A stretch of DNA of 14,500 nucleotides from contig JACQEH010000043.1 in assembly GCA_016200675.1 (NCBI GenBank), forward strand, positions 1 to 14,500, in the 5' to 3' direction. The notes under the pieces were generated by a model. That model saw only the letters and a program-made list of their open reading frames with translations. It ran no database searches and had not been told where the DNA came from. Below, one piece after another: positions 12,436 through 14,500 of the stretch. Position 1 is the stretch's first letter; each line of letters begins with the position of its first letter. Origin of the DNA: Chloroflexota bacterium (GTDB lineage Bacteria > Chloroflexota > Limnocylindria > Limnocylindrales > CSP1-4). The translations under genes and the position numbers were made by a program.

Positions 12436-12843
12436 TCAGCCGGATAGGCGAGCCGATCCGACGCGGGCGATGGCATCCTCGATGGCAGCGGCGAGCCGGG
12501 CGCCTGTTGGGCTGCCGACGAGTGGCGTCACCTTGTGATCGCCGATCGTCTCGATCCACTCCGGCTCGATGCCCGACGCGGTCAGGACGACGGGCACGCC
12601 CGGGTGGAGCTCGCGGAGGCCCTCGATCAGGCGCTGGGCGCCATCTGGTTCACCCGTCACGAAGGCGTCGTAGATCAGGACGTCGGCGCCGTCGGCCAGG
12701 TCGCAGGGGCGCCCGGCGAGGATCGGGCAATGGGCGCCGATCGGGCCGAGGCACTCGCGAACGTCGTAGCCGCGCCGGCGCAGCGAGTCGACCTCCTCGT
12801 CGGCGAGGTCGATGTCGTGGTTCACGACCAGGACTCGAGTCAT
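12436..12843 (-). CDS. Small response-regulator-like (pseudo-receiver) protein with three cysteines
   Basis: A 135-residue single-domain protein with the alternating strand/helix pattern of a CheY-like receiver: VLVVNHD (4-10), ADVLIYDAFV (53-62), VPVVLTAS (83-90), VTPLVGSP (105-112). Asp59 is at the phosphoacceptor position and Thr88 at the switch position. The N-terminal acidic pair is replaced by Asn8/His9 and the usual Lys before Pro is missing, so normal phosphorylation is doubtful. Three cysteines lie eight residues apart in CLGPIGAHCPILAGRPC (31-47), an insertion not expected in a receiver and a possible metal or redox site. No output domain is present. The ATG at 12843 has GAGG about 10 nt upstream. 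The gene is followed by the LexA-type site and the HNH gene on the same strand. Function is unknown. Confidence 0.6.
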   Translation of the reverse strand: MTRVLVVNHDIDLADEEVDSLRRRGYDVRECLGPIGAHCPILAGRPCDLADGADVLIYDAFVTGEPDGAQRLIEGLRELHPGVPVVLTASGIEPEWIETIGDHKVTPLVGSPTGARLAAAIEDAIARVGSARLSG

Positions 12844-13013
12844 CTCGGCACCTCTGGGGCGATACCCCAGTCTCGGCCGGGCCCAAGTGGGTGGTCAGTG
12901 CCGGGTGGCCCGTTCGAGCCGGTCCGTGCCGCCCGGATCGCGGCCGATCGGACGGCTGCCTTCCCCTTGACGCCAACGGCTCAGGCCCGGACCATCGCGG
13001 TGTGGCCGACGTG

Positions 13014-13310
13014 ATGATCGCGATCGGCGGGGCAGCGGGCGCTGTGACGAGGTATGTCGTCGACGGGTTCGTCGCGAATCGGGCGCCGGGTGCGTTTCCC
13101 TGGGGCACCCTCGTGATCAACCTGTCCGGCTCGGCCCTGCTGGGGCTGCTGTTCGCCCTGGCCATCGAGCGGGGCGTCCTGCCGGCGTCGATCCGGGGGC
13201 CGCTCATGATCGGCTTCCTCGGTGCCGATGCGACGTTCTCGACGCTGCTGCTCGAGAAGGTGGAGGTCCACGCCTACCGCGCCGATGGCAAGGCAGCCGC
13301 CGGCACTTGA
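13014..13310 (+). CDS. crcB: CrcB/Fluc-like fluoride channel protein, shortened
   Basis: A 98-residue frame matching the first three membrane spans of the CrcB/Fluc fluoride-channel family: IGGAAGAVTRYVVDG (4-18, with the family's Arg13), PWGTLVINLSGSALLGLLFALA (29-50, with the channel Asn36), and MIGFLGADATFSTLLLEKVEV (65-85). The usual motif GGxTTFSTF has become GADATFSTL, altering the glycine/threonine stretch linked to the central sodium site. The family usually has about 120 residues and a fourth span; here a polar tail (HAYRADGKAAAGT) and a stop follow instead. It could be a degraded copy, or one half of a heterodimeric pair with its partner elsewhere. A GTG one codon upstream (13011) is an alternative start. 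Confidence 0.65.
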   Translation: MIAIGGAAGAVTRYVVDGFVANRAPGAFPWGTLVINLSGSALLGLLFALAIERGVLPASIRGPLMIGFLGADATFSTLLLEKVEVHAYRADGKAAAGT

Positions 13311-13330
13311 CCTGCGCACGCCGGCGCAGG
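13311..13330. terminator. Hairpin directly after the crcB-like stop
   Basis: CCTGCGC (13311-13317) and GCGCAGG (13324-13330) are a perfect 7-bp inverted repeat with a 6-nt loop. It begins at the base after the stop codon and lies before the next gene. No T-run follows, so termination efficiency is uncertain. Confidence 0.4.
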
Positions 13331-13360
13331 GACCGGGTGCGCCGCGGGAATCCCGGGGCG

Positions 13361-13366
13361 TACCAT
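13361..13366 (+). promoter_or_regulatory. Possible -10 box of the membrane-protein gene
   Basis: TACCAT is 8 nt before the GTG start, the same string and nearly the same spacing as in front of glgA. No good -35 is visible. Weak evidence, recorded for the shared pattern. Confidence 0.25.
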
Positions 13367-13374
13367 CCGGCCCC

Positions 13375-14500
13375 GTGAACCTCCCGCAGGGCGAACGAGC
13401 CCCGAACACCCCGTTCGTCGGCATCGCCGCCGTGGTCGGCCTGGCCGGCATCGCTGCCGGCACCGTGGTCCTCGGCCCCACGAACCTCGGGTTCGACTGG
13501 GCGAAGGCGACCACGGCCCTCCTGTCGTGGATCCCGGCCACCCTGGGTCCGGGTCTCCTTGTCCTGGCGGTCGTTGCGGTCGAGGTCGCGGTCGGCGCGG
13601 CGCTGGCAGGGGCGATCCGGGGACGGCCCTTCGAGGCCCTCGACGAGGCGATCCTCCAGGGCTTCGTCATGGCCCTCGCCAAGGACGTCGTGCTGCTGGG
13701 AGTGGTCGGCGGCTTCGGGCTCTTCCGCCAGCCCGTGCTGGTGGCGGTCGACGTGACGGTCCTCGTGGCGGGGATGGCGTTCCGGCGTCCGTTCCTGGCG
13801 CCCACCGCTGTCCCGCGGACGGTGGACGTCACGCCACTCGGCGTGCTCCTGATCGTGGTCTGGGCGATCCCGGTCCTGCTGCAGCTCGCCTCGCCGGTCG
13901 TCCCCTTCATCGACATCCTCCCGAATCACGTCGCCCCGGCCGAACACCTCCGAACCTTCGGAACGCTGACCCATCTGACGGACACCCAGTCGCCGATCTA
14001 CGGTCCGTCGCGGATCTTCCTCGGCTACACGGCCCTCCTCGGTTCGATCACGACAACCGCGGGGATCCCCGCCGGCCAGGCGCTCGCCGCGTTCATCCTG
14101 CCCTCGACGATCCTGGTGGCCGTTGCCATTCGGCGCCTGGCGCTGGCGGTCGGCGGCGCCGGCATCGGCCCATGGGTCCTCCTGGCGTTCGCGATGACGA
14201 CCTCGTTCGCCCGGCTCGGCGATGCCCGGGCGACCGTCGTGGTCCTGCCGATGGCGGCATGGGCCCTCGCGGTCGTCGCCGAGGCGCCTGCCCGCACCCA
14301 GCCGCACCCCGTTGTCCTCGGCCTCGGCCTGGGCGGGGCACTGCTCATTCATCCGGTCATCGGGTTCCTGGCCGCGGCCACGATCTTGATCGTGGTGCTG
14401 ATCCGGCCGGCGCTTGCCGGCCCCGCGATGCCGGCGCTCGCGACCGGCGCCGTCATCGCCCTGCCGCAGGCGGCGACGATGGTCGGGATCTCACTCCCGC
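13375..14500 (+). CDS. Polytopic membrane protein, right end beyond the window
   Basis: An open frame of 375 codons with no stop before the window edge. From the GTG at 13375 it reads MNLPQGERAPNTPFVGIAAV and then a succession of long hydrophobic segments: about 14-34, 55-80, 92-115, 153-175, 229-252, 258-275, 285-300 and 314-345. Between the fourth and fifth lies a polar stretch, FIDILPNHVAPAEHLRTFG followed by LTDTQSPIYGPSRIFLGY, probably outside the membrane. The layout of many spans with one acidic/aromatic outer loop resembles GT-C-type membrane glycosyltransferases or uncharacterised polymer-handling membrane proteins. No signature motif was recognised, so function is left open. The start has a -10-like TACCAT 8 nt upstream and no ribosome site. 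Codon bias strongly favours this frame over the overlapping antisense frames. Confidence 0.7.
   Translation, partial: MNLPQGERAPNTPFVGIAAVVGLAGIAAGTVVLGPTNLGFDWAKATTALLSWIPATLGPGLLVLAVVAVEVAVGAALAGAIRGRPFEALDEAILQGFVMALAKDVVLLGVVGGFGLFRQPVLVAVDVTVLVAGMAFRRPFLAPTAVPRTVDVTPLGVLLIVVWAIPVLLQLASPVVPFIDILPNHVAPAEHLRTFGTLTHLTDTQSPIYGPSRIFLGYTALLGSITTTAGIPAGQALAAFILPSTILVAVAIRRLALAVGGAGIGPWVLLAFAMTTSFARLGDARATVVVLPMAAWALAVVAEAPARTQPHPVVLGLGLGGALLIHPVIGFLAAATILIVVLIRPALAGPAMPALATGAVIALPQAATMVGISLP

Noticed and set aside
12981..14352. Long minus-strand frames opposite the crcB-like and membrane-protein genes
   Set aside because: They are low-complexity Arg/Asp/Gly-rich translations. The plus strand gives membrane spans and recognisable CrcB motifs.

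Overview
This is a very GC-rich bacterial window (roughly 70% by eye) in which nearly every third codon position is G or C. It is densely coded and carries long meaningless open frames opposite the real genes. Several genes have a -10-like box only 6-9 nt before the start codon, the spacing expected of leaderless mRNAs. Lipoprotein signals, a high-GC carbohydrate ABC operon and a small HNH/zinc protein of the 'CANCHR' type fit an uncultivated Chloroflexota (Limnocylindria-like) or an actinobacterium. That placement is inference; there is no rRNA or marker gene to settle it.

Left part (1-9400) is an alpha-glucan system. A divergent pair sits at the left edge: the N-terminal start of alpha-glucan/glycogen phosphorylase (minus, cut by the window edge) and glycogen synthase glgA (plus). 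After a convergent gap of about 150 bp with no gene (1852-2004) comes a minus-strand gene train. In transcription order it is a LacI-family repressor, a lipoprotein maltose-type solute-binding protein, MalF-like and MalG-like permeases, a secreted GH13 alpha-amylase lipoprotein, and an alpha/beta hydrolase whose GTG start overlaps the amylase stop. The repressor gene has a good promoter (TTGACG, 17 bp, TACGGT) with CCGGTTTAG operator repeats over the predicted start of transcription. The same 10-mer, CCGGTTTAGC, lies between the -35 and -10 of the glycogen phosphorylase promoter. The simplest reading is one LacI-type regulon: extracellular starch or glycogen is cut by the amylase, imported by MalEFG, and balanced against the internal glycogen store. 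No ATPase subunit (MalK/MsiK) is present.

Middle part (9400-11600): a non-coding stretch with two families of short tandem repeats, a small protein of two ACT domains (plus), and a convergent PQQ-type sugar dehydrogenase lipoprotein (minus) with a long Pro/Thr/Ser linker.

Right part (11600-14500) is the most unusual. A tRNA-Gly(TCC) gene lies wholly inside the 3' end of a same-strand reading frame. That frame encodes two HNH/zinc modules exactly 100 residues apart. Each module has lost a different key residue through what looks like a one-base change. Its promoter overlaps a perfect GAAC-N4-GTTC palindrome of the Gram-positive/actinobacterial LexA type, suggesting DNA-damage control. Beside it are a pseudo-receiver with three spaced cysteines, a shortened CrcB/Fluc-like fluoride channel gene, and the start of a polytopic membrane protein that runs off the right edge.
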